From positions 2,329,001-2,393,000 of the forward strand of contig JBBBDQ010001294.1 in NCBI GenBank assembly GCA_037127315.1: a stretch of 64,000 bases of DNA, written 5' to 3'. The notes below the pieces were generated by a model, which had not been told where the DNA came from, did no database searches, and saw only the letters and a list, made by a program, of their open reading frames with translations. Position 1 is the first letter of the stretch. Each line of letters starts with the position of its first letter. This DNA is from Ascarosepion bandense. Lineage: Eukaryota; Mollusca; Cephalopoda; Sepiida; Sepiidae. The position numbers and the translations under genes are program-made. Below are positions 53,261 through 64,000 of this stretch, one piece after another.

Positions 53261-55930
53261 AAGTTAACGAACATCAATAATAAATAAGATCTGAGCAATA
53301 TTTCTTTTTACAGTACAAATATTTTGGGGTTGTTGAAGCTTGAGAGTGTGAAAATTTGGTCATCTACAAATGTTCAACTCGTTCACAACGAAAAAGAAAT
53401 GGAAAAGAACAATGCAGATAAAGCGTAAATACCTTTTTTATTCCAGAAATTGTTGAAATGTTTTACAAAAACTATTTTTTCTTATATTTAGTTTTATTTT
53501 TTATGAAACAGTATTCGTATTATTCTTTTAAAAGAGACTAAACGCAGGATCTGATTTGGTTTCGTTTGGTTGTTTTACCAACAAATAAACAAAAAATAAA
53601 CCAGCATATCAACCCTCTTGATTCATTTATTGCTGAAAATCGGATTTTTATCAGTTTAATTTTGTAAAATTTATGAAATATCATTAAAGACTGGTTGTAT
53701 AGTTCATCTATAGTTGAAGTTGTTGGAATTAAATTTTGGTAATTTACTTTTCCTCGAGTAGACTAAAACGGTTCATTCATTAACATTTTTAAACAGTACT
53801 TTCCCCATATGTTTACGGATAGAGAAAAATTCGGCGCAATCCATAATAAAATGTTTTACTGTGTAAGTCTTCTAACATTTAGGTAGATCCTCATCTTTTA
53901 AAAGAAATTAATGCGTGATATTGGTATAACCAGTTCTGATTCTTGCTAAAACTATTTCATCTTTTCGAGAAAGCCTGGCATTATGGTGTCGTATCCAAAG
54001 TGTAGGTTTGATTTTGCGCAATTTATTGTTTAGGTGTGTATTCTATAACTCTTACCACTTATTTAAGCTATATGTTTTTAATTACTGTTTTGAAATCTGA
54101 CTTTTGTTTTTGATATATTCACTTTTAGTGATTCTTTACTTACCTTATCTGCCTTTCCATTTCCCTGGAAATCAGGGATCCAGCAGAATATGATGTGTTT
54201 TTGGTTACAAAGTATGTTGTTTTTATTTAAAAGTTTGGTTATGTCAGAATTTGTCAGGTTGTTTTACTTCAATGATGTAAAAACAGATAGGGAGTCTGAG
54301 AATATAATGAATCTGTCTGACTTATCATCTGTGATAATATCCAATGTAAGTCTATTGTCATAGTTTTTGCACCTAAATATTGATGATTTGTGAGGTAGAC
54401 ACTTTTTAAAGTATGGTTTCGTTCAGTATAACTGAACATCAAACACCATCAATATTTTGGAGCTGTCAGTGTATATATGCTTAAAATTTGTTCGATTTTG
54501 TAAGATATTTTGAATTTATTCCATGAATACAGATGTGTCAGTTTCAGTTTTGCAGTGTTTTGCCACACATAATATTAGAGTAGGCTGCTTTATTGACAAG
54601 GGAGGAGTTTGAGAGTATAGATTTGTGTATTGGAGAAGTGTTTATTTCAAGTTCGTTAAAATTTATTTCTGTGCAGATGCCAAGAGGTTTAATGACATTT
54701 TCCTTTAAATTATATAATTCTTTATATTGAGGTTGGAAAACACAGTTGTATACTAAATTATGGGCATAAACAAAGCTTGATGTAATGTTGTAATGCTAAC
54801 TTATGTTGTCTTAATGCCAAAGTTAGTTCGTGTGCTTTCGTGTATAAGCTTTCCATTGAGGACGTACTGCAGATTCCTAGATGAACGGCATTAAGTTCTT
54901 TCACGTATGATTTTCTTGCCGTATCATAGATAAAGCATCCATAATCCAATTTGGATCTAACCAGTGCCCGATAAAGTTTCAGTAGCATCTGCCTGTCAGT
55001 TCTCAGTCTTTGTGAGAGATGACTCTGAATAGTTGTATTGCTTTATTGCATTTCTCACGAAGATATTTTATATGTAGTATGAAGAATACATTTTGTTAAA
55101 GATTTTTCCTAGGTATTTTTATTGATCTACTGTAGGCACTTCTGTGGCATCGAGTTTTAATTCAAGATTATGGTGTAGCTTTCGAAGTTTGCAATAATGT
55201 ATACATTGAGTTTTTTTGTCTGAAGAATGTTAATCCATTTTCTGTGGCTCACTTTTTTAATTTCCTGAGATACTGTTGGACTTGCCAATCAATTGTGTGG
55301 ATATTTTTGATCTGTAACATATTAGAAAGTCATCTACACACAGAGAACATTCTTTTCTAGGGTCCACGCATTTAATAATGTCATTTATTTTGACGTTGAA
55401 GAGTGTTGCCGATAATATGCTTTCTTGAGAGACACCTCCTTCTTGCTCATATAGGTCTGACAGCGTGGTAAAGACACGAACATTAAAGGTTCTTTCTGTC
55501 AGGAAGTTATTGATAAGAATTGGTAATCTTCTTTTAAGACCAATTTCATTTATTTCCGTGGAGTATCATAAGCTTTTTCAAAGTCAAAGACAACTCTTGT
55601 TTAATGTTCCTTTTTAATGAACGAATTTCTGGTAAAAAAAAACCTTAGTCGACCCAGGTGATCGATTGTACTTTTGTTCTTCTGAAACCAAATTGTAAAT
55701 TTGTAATTTTATTATTAACTGCAAGAAACCAACTATGTCTATTATCAACCATTCTTTGAAACGTTTTGCATAAGCAACTCGTAAGTGCGATTGGACGATG
55801 TTTTGAGGGATTTTAAAAATCTTTTCCAGGGTTTGAAACTGGACTGCGGCTGTTTGTTTCCAGAAACTAGGAATATCACCACTGACCCATATATTATTGA
55901 ACATTTTGAGTTCGTAATTCAAATAAATAT
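53260..55930 (-). pseudogene. LINE-C: reverse transcriptase plus RNase H (I/Jockey group), decayed
   Basis: Minus strand from the top: IWVSGDIPSFWKQT and NYRPIALTSCL-like text (RT start, 55,870), RVVFDFEKAYDTP (catalytic block A region, 55,580), KINDIIKCVDPRK..CSL.VDDF (block C, ~55,370), LYRALVRSKLDYGCFIYDTA (after RT, 54,950), YTDSSK (RNase H first D, ~54,480), RFIIFSDSLSVFTSLK (second D, ~54,310) and IIFCWIPDFQGNGKADK (H/D part, ~54,170). The order RT, thumb, RNase H is typical of I-group LINEs. Stops in every frame. The 3' end below ~53,550 is uncertain. Confidence 0.8.
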
Positions 55931-55989
55931 TAAATTAGTTTTTAGAAATTCATAGTGCGGTGTTGTGTGATTTTTTATAGAATCTAATC

Positions 55990-56862
55990 TGAGGAGCGCA
56001 GATGTTATGCCAGGATACGTCGTCGGAGGCCACAATTTGAACAACATAGATACGCAGATGATGGAGTGCTGATAGCAGACACGGAAAGGAATATACAGAA
56101 GGTAGATGAGGAGAGTGACAAGGAAGGGCTACAAATAAACTGCAAGAAAACCGAATGCATGGTCATCAACAAAATGAGAAACCCCAAGTGCCAAATACAG
56201 ATAGGGGATAATAAAAACAAGCAAATACAAAAATTTAAATACCTAGGAAGTATTCTAAAAGAAGACAGAAAGTGTAACACAGAGATCCGAAGGCGAATTG
56301 GCATGGCAAAGGACGCGTTCCTGAAGCTGAGTAGAGTATTAAGAGACAGGAAAATTTCGCTAGAAGCAAAGAAAAGAATACTGGATTGCTCTGTGATATC
56401 CGTTCTTCAATATGGCTGTGAATGCTGGACAATATCATCAAAGATGAAGGAAGTGTGGTTCTACAGAAGGATGTTGCGGTTGTAACGGATCGAGCATGTG
56501 AGCAATGATGAGGTTTTGGAAATGAAGGAAACGAAAAAGAAATTAATACTGAGTATCAGGAAAAGACAGCTAAAGTTCCTGGGATATGCAATGATGAAGG
56601 AGGGCTTGAAGAACCTGATACTAACATGCCAGATAGAGAGAAAAAGAGACAGGGGAAAGCAGCGGATAATGTATTTCAAGAGACTGAGCAGGTGGATGAC
56701 AGAACGGGGGTTGCGCCGTGTAACAGGAGAAAGCGTGCTAAGTGTCACCAGGGATAGGGATACGTGGGAAACCATGATCGCCTACGTCCTGAAAGGACAA
56801 GGTACATAGAAGAAGAAGAAGAAGAAGAAGAAGAAGAAGAAGAAGAAGAAGAAGAAGAATTC
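55990..56862 (+). pseudogene. LINE-B with RT active site and (AAG)n tail
   Basis: GYVVGGHNLNNI then, after a frameshift near 56,050, RYADDGVLIADTERNIQ (RT active site), INCKKTECMVINKM, KYLGSILKEDRKCNTEIRRR, CSVISVLQYGCECWTISSK, RKRQLKFLGYAMM, RDRDTWETMIAYVLKGQGT and stop. One stop (56,483) and a ~15-bp deletion near 56,450 break the C-terminal part. The tail is a pure (AAG)n run (56,808-56,860). The longest LINE-B copy here; the 5' truncation lies just before the YADD motif. Confidence 0.9.
56808..56862. repeat. (AAG)n tail of LINE-B
   Basis: About 17 AAG units directly after the stop codon. Other LINE-B copies end in shorter (AAG)n or its complement at the same place. Confidence 0.9.
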
Positions 56863-56864
56863 TG

Positions 56865-57240
56865 GTTAAGTTGAAGATCGTCCTCTTTAGGTTATAGATG
56901 AATAATTTCAAAATGAAGATGCGTGATAAGATAATTATTTTGGTCTTTTAATTTCAAAGTTGAAAAAGACTTTTCTATACTTTTTTATTGGGCATATAAT
57001 TTTTTATGGGATTCGGTGTAAATCATTGCTAGTCTCTGCTGATATCAGTTTTCATTGTTTCGATGAATTACTTTAGCTCACATTCATCCTCGAAAATGGC
57101 TAAAAATATAGCCAAATGCGTCAGGATAAACAAAACATTTGGAGAATTTTTATATTTATATATTTATGTCCTTAAAAATAAATCATAAGATCACATAACA
57201 AATTACTTAAAAAACTTAACCATCACAACTTGTCTGGCAT
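56865..57240. other. No gene seen
   Basis: AT-rich. GGCTA...TAGCC near 57,105 and AAACATTTGGAGAATTTTTA at 57,133 resemble PLE 3' sequences (27,520), but the fragment is short. Confidence 0.35.
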
Positions 57241-58800
57241 TTTTAATGAAAACTGTCTAACACATTACTCAATAAATTCTGAGTCTGACATATAGATGGC
57301 GCCTCTAATAAAATCCATGTAAATTTTATAAAGTACTAACCTTCAAATGGCACGTGACAAAATTTGGGCCAAATCAGATTATTAGTTTTCAAATTACAGT
57401 TATTTAAGTGAACCAAAGTTGCAAATTTTTAAAACAATGGAAAAATCTGATGAATTTTGTGTGTTGATAAAGCATTGCTTTCTGATGGGAAAAATACTGT
57501 TCAAGCAAAGCAATGGCTTCATAAGTGTTATTCGGACGCTGAGGTGGTATGCTGAATTTAAACGCGGTCGTACAGATAAAAATAATGCTAAAAGCTCACG
57601 TCACCCATAATCGGCAGTTGTCCCGAAAAATATTAAAAAATCCACAAACTCGTTTTAGCCGAATTTAAATTGAAATTGCTTGAGTTAGTGGAGGAGTTGA
57701 ACATATCAGAAGGCTGTGCATTAACTATTTTGCATGAACATTTGTCAATGAGAAAACTGTGTTTATAGTGGGTGCCACAGTCGATGAAAAACAAAAACGC
57801 GTCGGCGATTCAGAGCGTTGTTTGCAACTTTTTCATCGCAACACGAAGGAGTTTTTGCGTAAATACGTGGCAATGGATGAAACATGGATCCACCACTTGA
57901 CTCCAGAGTCAAATTGGCAGTCAGAGTGGACAGCAGTAGGTGAAAGCCGTCTAAAGCGACCAAAGACGCAAACGTCAGCAGGTAAGTTTTTGGCCACGGT
58001 ATGCGTAACTTATTTTGAGGATGTGCGTTGTGGCGCAGTGGATATCGGCTCGGAACGAGAAATCGGGTAGCCGAGTTCGAATTCCATTGCTTTCACTTAC
58101 GCGCAAATACCCTTGGGAAAGGTATTAATCCATCTCTTCCCTCCAGTTATGGGTTAAATAACAGGACAGATTGGGTTCTATAGCCTTGGTCGGCAAACAG
58201 TCTACCGCAGAAAGCAATGGCAACCTACTGCCCAGTCAGTCATGTCTCTTTCTAGACATGATCGCCCAAGCGTGTTTCACGTATGGCACTTAACTAACTG
58301 ACTGAAGGTATTTTGCTCATCGGTTACCCTGAGAAAGGAAGAGCCATCAAAAGTGAATATTATTTAGCATTATTGGTGCGTTCGAAAGAAGAAATCGCCT
58401 AAAAACGGCCACAAATGAAAAAGAAAAAAGTGATCTTTCAACAGGACAAAGCACCGTGTCACAAGTCGATTGCAACGATGGCAAAACTACATGAATTGCA
58501 CTTCGAATTGCTTCCTCGTTCACCCTATTTTCCAGATCTCTCCTCCAGCGACTACTGGCTGTTTGCAGACCTCAGAAGTATGTTTCAGGGAAAGAGATTT
58601 GGCTTCAAAGAAGAAATGATATCGAAAACTGAGGCGTATTTTGAGACTGAAGACAAATCGTTCTACAAAAAATGTATCGAATTGTTAGAGAAGCGTTGGA
58701 ATCAGTGTATCACCCTAGAAGGAGACTATGTTGATAAATAAAGTCGAATTTTGCCTAAAAACCGTTTTATTAGTTAGGCCCAAGATATATTGTGTGATGT
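57240..58800 (+). pseudogene. mariner transposase (DD34D) split by a SINE
   Basis: N-terminal part from 57,435: FCVLIKHCFLMGK, RWYAEFKRGRTDKNNAKSS and ISEGCALTI-like text (paired HTH). Middle: SERCLQLFHRNTKEFLRKYV, MDETWIHHLTPESN (first D). After the SINE: GYPEKGRAIKSEYYLALLVR, IFQQDKAPCHKSI (second D), SSSDYWLFADLR (third D, 34 residues later) and the end LEGDYVDK at 58,738. Stops at ~57,609 and 58,400 and several frameshifts break it. The C-terminal 108 codons (58,415-58,741) are uninterrupted. Terminal repeats were not clearly delimited. Confidence 0.9.
58018..58310 (+). mobile_element. SINE-1, most complete copy, inside mariner
   Basis: Head GATGTGCGTTGTGGCGCAGT (A box) and GAGTTCGAATTCC (B box), TTACGCGCAAATACCCTTGG, the body with GTTATGGGTTAAATAACAGG, hairpin (one arm base changed: TAGACATGA) and 3' end TGGCACTTAACTAACTGAC. 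It lacks the GCGGGATAATCTTCT segment present in other copies. It splits the mariner between its first and second catalytic residues, so it is younger than the mariner. Confidence 0.9.
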
Positions 58801-58801
58801 G

Positions 58802-58848
<47 letters not shown>

Positions 58849-58850
58849 AC
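58802..58850. repeat. (TA)n
   Basis: TA tract just after the mariner end. Confidence 0.95.
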
Positions 58851-59465
58851 AGTCTTTATTGTAATAGACAGGATTTTTAAAAATATTTTTTCAGGAACTA
58901 TATGATAATTGAACTTTTATTTTTGAAGCTGTTATTCATTTAATAGGGATATCATATCTTAATAATTTTCAATAAACAAATATTTTTATTTTGTCTGTAA
59001 CTGATTAATTAACAGAATATATTCTAATAATGTGTCCGCTATAATTTGAATCGGTCTCATTTATTCATTTTACCAAATATTAATTTCTATAGATTTTTTA
59101 TTTTTTCTTCAAAAACACAACAAGCTGGAAAAATAATATTAAGAAATGAGTCTAGCTTCTCGCTTGATTAATATTTTTTATTGGTTTCTTTATTTTCTAA
59201 CGTCATTCAGTTCGTGATATTCTACGACCATTTTTAAATATTTATTACAATTTAGAAAGTACACTTACTTGAGATTTTAATTTGCATCTTCGGAGGTGTC
59301 TTTGTAACTTGCTCACAAAGGCCAAACAATGAAGTGACCTCAAATCAAGTTTATGGTAATATTTGTCATTTACCTATAAGTAAACATTTGGTATTAATTG
59401 ACCGAACGTCCAAGACTACTGACGGTTGAAATTTATGAAATCTTTCTAAAACAATTTTCAGCAAA
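58850..59465. other. No feature recognised
   Basis: AT-rich, no frame or repeat landmark. Confidence 0.4.
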
Positions 59466-59910
59466 ATAAGATTTCTCAAGTCCAGGAGCTGTTATAGCTC
59501 TTTCCACTATGGTGGAGGAATCTTTTTGAGCCTTTTATCTGAAGTAGTGTGAAAAGTTATCATCTTGATTATGTAATTATTTTCTCTTTGTGATTTACAT
59601 TTTAGTTGTTGCTGCTGTTGGTAGTCTTCAAGTGATTTAGTTTCTGTTATTTTTTAGGGTTCTTTGTGAATCTGTAGCGCCAATATTCAAAGAGGGATGT
59701 TTCCTTTTTGCTTCTATTTTCCTTTAAAATTCCTATGTTCAGGCCATGCTATTCACAATATTCTTCTGTAGAACCATATTTTTGATGCATTAACGTTCTT
59801 CAACATTCAATATGAGGGTTGATATTACATAACAATTGACCATTCTTTCCTATGTCTATAAAGAATTGTTCCTGCTTCTTAATAACTTGCTTATCATTTG
59901 AAAGACATCT
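59465..59910 (-). pseudogene. LINE-B-related fragment
   Basis: Minus strand near 59,900-59,760 reads KLLRSRNNSL, VNCYVISTL and YGSTEEYCE-like text, the segment before LINE-B's WFYRRMLRI. 59,590-59,660 matches 45,640-45,720. A second LINE-B subfamily is likely. Confidence 0.5.
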
Positions 59911-60149
59911 ACACTCTTGTGCAAATTTTTTGAAACAACTACTTTATTATCCTTGCTTTTACCGTACGGTCAATTTTAGACACACTCGAATGACAGGGTG
60001 TAATCGATTTCTCTTTATTTTCTAAAATTAGATCATTTGTAGTGGTGTGCAGTCATAGATATCTATTTTTAGGGTTTATGATGCAATTGGTCTTAAAATA
60101 TATTGCGTCATCCGTGATCGCATGAGATTTTTATCACTCCCATACATTA

Positions 60150-60470
60150 TTGATTCGGCTGTCGATTAGTTGTCCGACAGATATTGTTGCGATGGACGTT
60201 ATTCCAAGGAATCGTACAAAAATTGTAACGCTGCACGAACACACTGGCAAGCGTTAAAGGGAGCTGGCGGATATTGTTAGTGTCAGCCTTTCAACTATCA
60301 GTCGTGCCATCAAGACGAAGAAACAAACTGGATCTATCAGTCCAAAACGTAAAGGAAAATGCAGTCGGAAGAGAAAAACAACGCCAACAGACGACGTAGA
60401 TGTGATCAGGAAAAGTGTGAAAGATCTTAATAAAACAGTATTTGTTTTGTTTCAATTAATTTGCCCAAAG

Positions 60471-60512
<42 letters not shown>

Positions 60513-60735
60513 TTCAGTTTAAAACGTAAAGGAAAATGCGGTCGGAAGAAAAAAACAACGCCAAGAGAAGACTTATATGTGATCAGGGAAAGTGTGAAGA
60601 ATCTTAGGAAGACATTATTTGTTTTATTTCAATTAATTTGCACAGGGGTTTATCTCTATTACAATGTGCATTCAAATTTCTGTGTTACATTTTCACCCTC
60701 CATTCAGTCTAAACGATTTTCAAGTGATGGGTGAC
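60150..60735 (+). pseudogene. Tc1-like transposase N-terminus, duplicated around (TCTA)n
   Basis: MDVIPRNRTKIVTLHEHTGK at 60,193, then after one stop RELADIVSVSLSTISRAIK and GSISPKRKGKCSRKRKTTP (HTH, GRPR-like and basic region of Tc1-like transposases), VDVIRKSVKDLNKT. The part from KRKGK onward is repeated at 60,518-60,640, separated by (CTAT)n (60,471-60,512). The catalytic domain is absent here; a matching C-terminal fragment lies at 62,810. Confidence 0.75.
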
Positions 60736-60874
60736 TGCATTGCTGACAATTCGCTTTTAGCTTTTTATCTCTTGAAATTTAGAATTTGATTATTGCTGTT
60801 TTAGCTGTCTTTTATGTGTTGTTTTTTTCTCTTTCTCGCTCTTTTTATTTCTGTAAGTGTTTCAGATATTCAGT

Positions 60875-61130
60875 CAGTTAGTTAAGTGCCATACATAATT
60901 CACAGTTGGGTGAAATAGACATGACTGACTGGGCAGATTTTCCCGCAGTCGGTTGTCATTACTTTCTGCGGTAGGCTGGTTGCTAGCCTAGGCTATAGAA
61001 TTGGAGGGAAGAGACAGATTAATACCTTTCCCGAGAGTATTTGCGCGTAAGTGAATGCAACGAATTCAACTGGAATTCGAACTCGGTTCTCAGATTTCTC
61101 GTTGCAAGCCGATATTCACTCAACCACATC
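60875..61130 (-). mobile_element. SINE-1, head and shortened body
   Basis: Minus strand head with GAGTTCGAATTCC and TTACGCGCAAATAC; body lacks part of the TTATGGGTTAAAT block, and the hairpin is damaged (GAAATAGACATGACTG). Confidence 0.8.
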
Positions 61131-61404
61131 TTTCAGATATCACAACATCTTTTACTGAGTATATTTTAGCAACAGTTCTTCATTTTACTGCTAAAAAACA
61201 TTATGCTGATCATTGACGACATCTGCTTCAGTAAATGACTTTTTTCTCCTGAAACTGAAAATATTTCGGCGAGACACTTTTTGTTGCAACTGGCACCTTC
61301 TGTTAATTGAAATTCCACTAAGAACTATTCACTAGATGTGAAAGTTGAGCAAATGGGAGTTTAATAATGGATGTTGCGTGGTTTGGAAAAAAAACGAACC
61401 GATC

Positions 61405-61605
61405 ATTTATTTTTTTTTTCGTCATATCACAGGCAATGAAACCACTAATACGGAAGGGATTACTGAGTGCAAAAAACAAAAAACAAAAAAAAAAAAACAA
61501 GAAAAAAGAAACTGGCTGGAAAGCATGAAGTCGGAAGAGAGTTCCACAACCGAGAAGTACGAGAAAAGAAACTGTTAATATAGAACTTACGGTTACATCT
61601 AACCA
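61405..61605 (-). pseudogene. LINE-A C-terminal fragment
   Basis: Minus strand reads LVRCNRKFYINSFFSRTSR then LWNSLP, followed by an A/T-rich tract and the tail GTGATATGAC. Confidence 0.7.
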
Positions 61606-61634
61606 ATTTAGCTGTGAACTGATGAGACCAATCT

Positions 61635-61885
61635 AGTCAGTCAGTTAATTGCTACACGTGATACACGCTTGGGCGATCATGTCTCGAAAGAGATTTCACT
61701 GACCGATCAGAAGATTTTCCTGCAGTAGTTTGCCCTACCTCCTCCGGTAGACCGGTTGCTAACCAAGGCTATAGAACCCAATCTGTCCTGGTATTTAACC
61801 CATAACTGAATGGAGAAGTAAAGGATTAATAACTTTTCCAAGAGTATTTGCGCGTAAGTTAATGCATGGAATTCAGCCGAGTTTT
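61635..61885 (-). mobile_element. SINE-1 body
   Basis: Contains CGTGATACACGCTTGGGCGA, the hairpin region with a damaged left arm, CAGTCTGTCCTGG-like and TATTTGCGCGTAAG blocks in reverse. Confidence 0.8.
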
Positions 61886-61940
61886 AATTCCAATTGAATT
61901 TATTGCATTCACTTACGCACAAATACCCTTACAGCGCCTA
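61885..61940 (+). mobile_element. SINE-1 fragment in opposite orientation
   Basis: AATTGAATTTATTGCATTC then ACTTACGCACAAATACCC. It meets the minus-strand copy head to head. Confidence 0.65.
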
Positions 61941-62101
61941 AATTCATAAAGTCCATAGCAAGTTGTTCATCAGAACAATTACCATGAAAGTATTTATGGA
62001 ACAGACACATGAAAGACTATCTTGTGTGTGCGTTTGCGTGAGAGTTCAGTCAAACGTTTTTTACATATGGATGAAACTGTTATGGTTATATTTTCTACTA
62101 G

Positions 62102-62262
62102 TTTTTTTTTTTTTTTTAATCATATCACCCCAAGCAAGGCGGTAACGCCACTGATGCACAGGGGGCTACGTAAGGGTAAAAAGAATGGAAAAGAGAAAGC
62201 CGGAAACCACATCCTAAACAGGAAACAAGGGATGAGCCTCTTCAATAAATGTGGGTGGAGAT
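62102..62262 (-). mobile_element. LINE-A 5'-to-3' fused derivative, second copy
   Basis: Minus strand: CATCTCCACCCACATTTATT, GAGGCTCATCCCTTGTTTCC (LINE-A 5' region, compare 49,375), then CCCTTACGTAGCCCCCTGTG and CTTGCTTGGGGTGATATG with a terminal A-run (LINE-A 3' end). Confidence 0.8.
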
Positions 62263-62375
62263 GGAGTTTGGTAGGTAAATGAGTCCTAATTGAGCTATGT
62301 TCAGAGAGATGTAACGTGAGACTTACTGATAAGCATGTAGTGGTATATCCAGTATAATTATTCATGAATTTAATT
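62262..62375 (-). pseudogene. PLE GIY-YIG fragment
   Basis: Minus frame reads NNYTGYTTTCLSVSLTLHL then SEHSSIRTHLPTKLH, parallel to 63,570-63,700. Directly joined to the LINE-A derivative. Confidence 0.7.
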
Positions 62376-62805
62376 TGATCACAATTTTGACATAAAAATG
62401 CTACTCTAATTAAAAGAGAAAATAATTAAGTTGAACGAAAATGTGCAGAAAGTGCTTTAGTCGCTAGTTCAGCCATAGTAAATCTACGTGTAACGTTTCA
62501 CCATTCCTCGCAGATTTTCTGTTACCACAATGCGGAATATTTAATAACAAAAATGATAGAAAGGACAAGAAAAAGTAAAAGAAAAAGAATTTAAATGAAT
62601 TTGGCGTAATTAAAGAAAATTGCTTTAAAAGTTTTGAAACTACCAGTCTCTTCTCATTCGTGTGCATGTGTAGTCACAACAATATTAACAAATCCACTCT
62701 GATGAAGTCTTAACAAATAAAACGCGTCACAAAATTACAGATATAATTAAAATAAGTTTATTAAGTATTCTCAGTTATCAATTTCATTCTATGGTTTAGG
62801 AACTG
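62375..62805. other. No feature recognised
   Basis: AT-rich. Confidence 0.4.
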
Positions 62806-63160
62806 TTTCCAAAGAGAAAATGACATCTTTCAAGATGATAATGCACCTATTCGAATTGCCAAAGTTGTGGCTGATTGGCATAGAAGTGAAGTAGAACTTC
62901 TTATCTGGCCACCACTGTCCCAGATCACAGCATCATTGAACATATATAGTTCATTTTAGAAAAACAAGTGAGGAGTCAATACCCTTTGCTATCATCATTC
63001 AAAGAATTGGTGATTGTTTTATTTGAAGAATAGATAAAAACTTCTCTGGAAACAATTCAAACTTTGTATGTGTAGAATTTAAGCTGTAGGTGGTACTACC
63101 CAATACTGAAATAAATTTTCTTCAGTTTCAAGGTGATTCTATTATTTTGTACACCCACTG
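62805..63160 (+). pseudogene. Tc1-like transposase C-terminus and right end
   Basis: Plus strand reads FQDDNAPIRIAKVVADWHRS (second catalytic D), then the SPDLN..EN equivalent is degraded (SQITASLNI), LEKQVRSQYPLLSSFKEL-like text with stops. Ends with TTTTGTACACCCACTGTA, a typical Tc1-like terminus. May be the other half of the copy at 60,150. Confidence 0.75.
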
Positions 63161-63164
63161 TATG

Positions 63165-63165
63165 T

Positions 63166-63206
<41 letters not shown>

Positions 63207-63265
63207 TAAAAGTAACATTTGAAGTCATATATATATATATATATACACTAAAAGTAACGTTTGAA

Positions 63266-63308
<43 letters not shown>

Positions 63309-63375
63309 TAAAAGTAACGTTTGAAGTCATATATATATTTATATATACATGCACTAAAATTAACATTTGAAGCTA
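63165..63375. repeat. (TA)n minisatellite with a 20-bp punctuation
   Basis: ACTAAAAGTAAC.TTTGAAG recurs four times (63,204; 63,246; 63,306; 63,353) between TA tracts of different length. Confidence 0.9.
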
Positions 63376-63559
63376 TCAAAACCTCTACTTTATATATGTA
63401 TTGTCCATTTTTAATATAACTGTATACTGGTCTAATTTAATTATGATCAAAAATTATATATAATTTTCTTTCAAAACTCTTCTTGATATATAAAAAAATT
63501 ATATAAAAAATGTAAATATTGCTATCTCATATACAATACTCTATATGAACAGTAATTCA

Positions 63560-63870
63560 TCCTGATCAATCCAAATTCAAAAATAATTATATTGGACATA
63601 CTACAACATGCCTAACAAAAAACTCACGTTACATCTCTCTGACCATAGCTCAATTAGGTCTCATTTAAGTACATATTGACACATACCAAACTCTATCCGC
63701 AACATACTCGATAATAATACAAATATCCACAGAAAATCAAGTTAAAAATAATGAAAAGATATTAATACAAAAAGAAAAGCCAACACTTAATAATATCTAC
63801 TAATAATATGAAAACGCCCATAATGTGCTGACTGCGTTTGGAAAATAAAACATTCCTATATCTCTAGATA
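63560..63870 (+). pseudogene. PLE GIY-YIG endonuclease fragment
   Basis: NNYIGHTTTCLTK, then in the next frame LTLHLSDHSSIRSHLSTY and HIPNSIRNILDNNTNI, later KEKPTLNNI and ENAHNVLTAFG. YIG..T..L..RL..H and the E.L.I...P..N end fit a PLE endonuclease. Frameshifts present. Beyond 63,870 nothing is recognised. Confidence 0.75.
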
Positions 63871-64000
63871 CGTGCATAAAACATTTAATACATTCAGTTA
63901 AAATAGAATCATGCTTGTAAATGTCTAAAAGTAGATAAGAGTCGAAAGTATTCGAACATACAAAATATTCGAACAATTTCTACATAATTTATGGCCAGAA

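Overview
This is AT-rich eukaryotic DNA made almost entirely of transposable-element remains and microsatellites. There is no operon structure, no rRNA operon, no functional tRNA gene and no recognisable conserved host gene. The mix suggests an invertebrate: tRNA-derived SINEs, Penelope-like elements (PLEs), several LINE lineages, Tc1/mariner, Merlin and Helitron DNA transposons, and very long (TA)n, (TCTA)n and (CA)n tracts. My best guess is a mollusc, probably a coleoid cephalopod; this is inference, because no host gene is available to confirm it.

Layout. 1-7.4 kb and 13-24.9 kb are dominated by copies of an AT-rich element with GGTACC-containing terminal inverted repeats (called here the GGTACC-TIR element). 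One copy carries a 430-bp Merlin transposon with intact ends and an 8-bp target duplication. 7.7-8.3 kb and 40.1-40.8 kb hold two non-autonomous Helitrons. 8.4-12.9 kb is a nest of PLE and LINE fragments, with a complete-looking hammerhead ribozyme fold on the minus strand at 10,948-11,005. 19.1-20 kb is a (TCTA)n array with higher-order organisation. 23.7-31 kb carries LINE-B tails, PLE 3' ends and SINEs, including a 5S-rRNA-like plus tRNA-like composite. 32.2-33.76 kb is a structurally complete Tc1-like transposon with an uninterrupted 333-residue DD34E transposase and 210-bp inverted repeats. 34.6-42.6 kb is PLE-rich. 43.3-44.5 kb is an island of low repeat content with the only plausible host-exon candidates. 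44.5-56.9 kb is LINE territory: a nearly full-length but broken LINE-A at 49.3-52.9 kb, an RNase H-bearing LINE-C on the minus strand at 53.3-55.9 kb, and a LINE-B with an (AAG)n tail at 56.0-56.9 kb. 57.2-58.8 kb is a mariner split by a SINE. The end holds Tc1, SINE, LINE-A and PLE debris.

How the parts relate. SINE-1 has a tRNA-like head and a body with a conserved 9-bp hairpin. LINE-A also occurs as short 5'-to-3' fused derivatives. PLE fragments repeatedly end in a CUGAnGA...GAAA motif next to (TA)n. The only uninterrupted long coding region is the Tc1 transposase; every other element protein examined carries stops, frameshifts or truncations.
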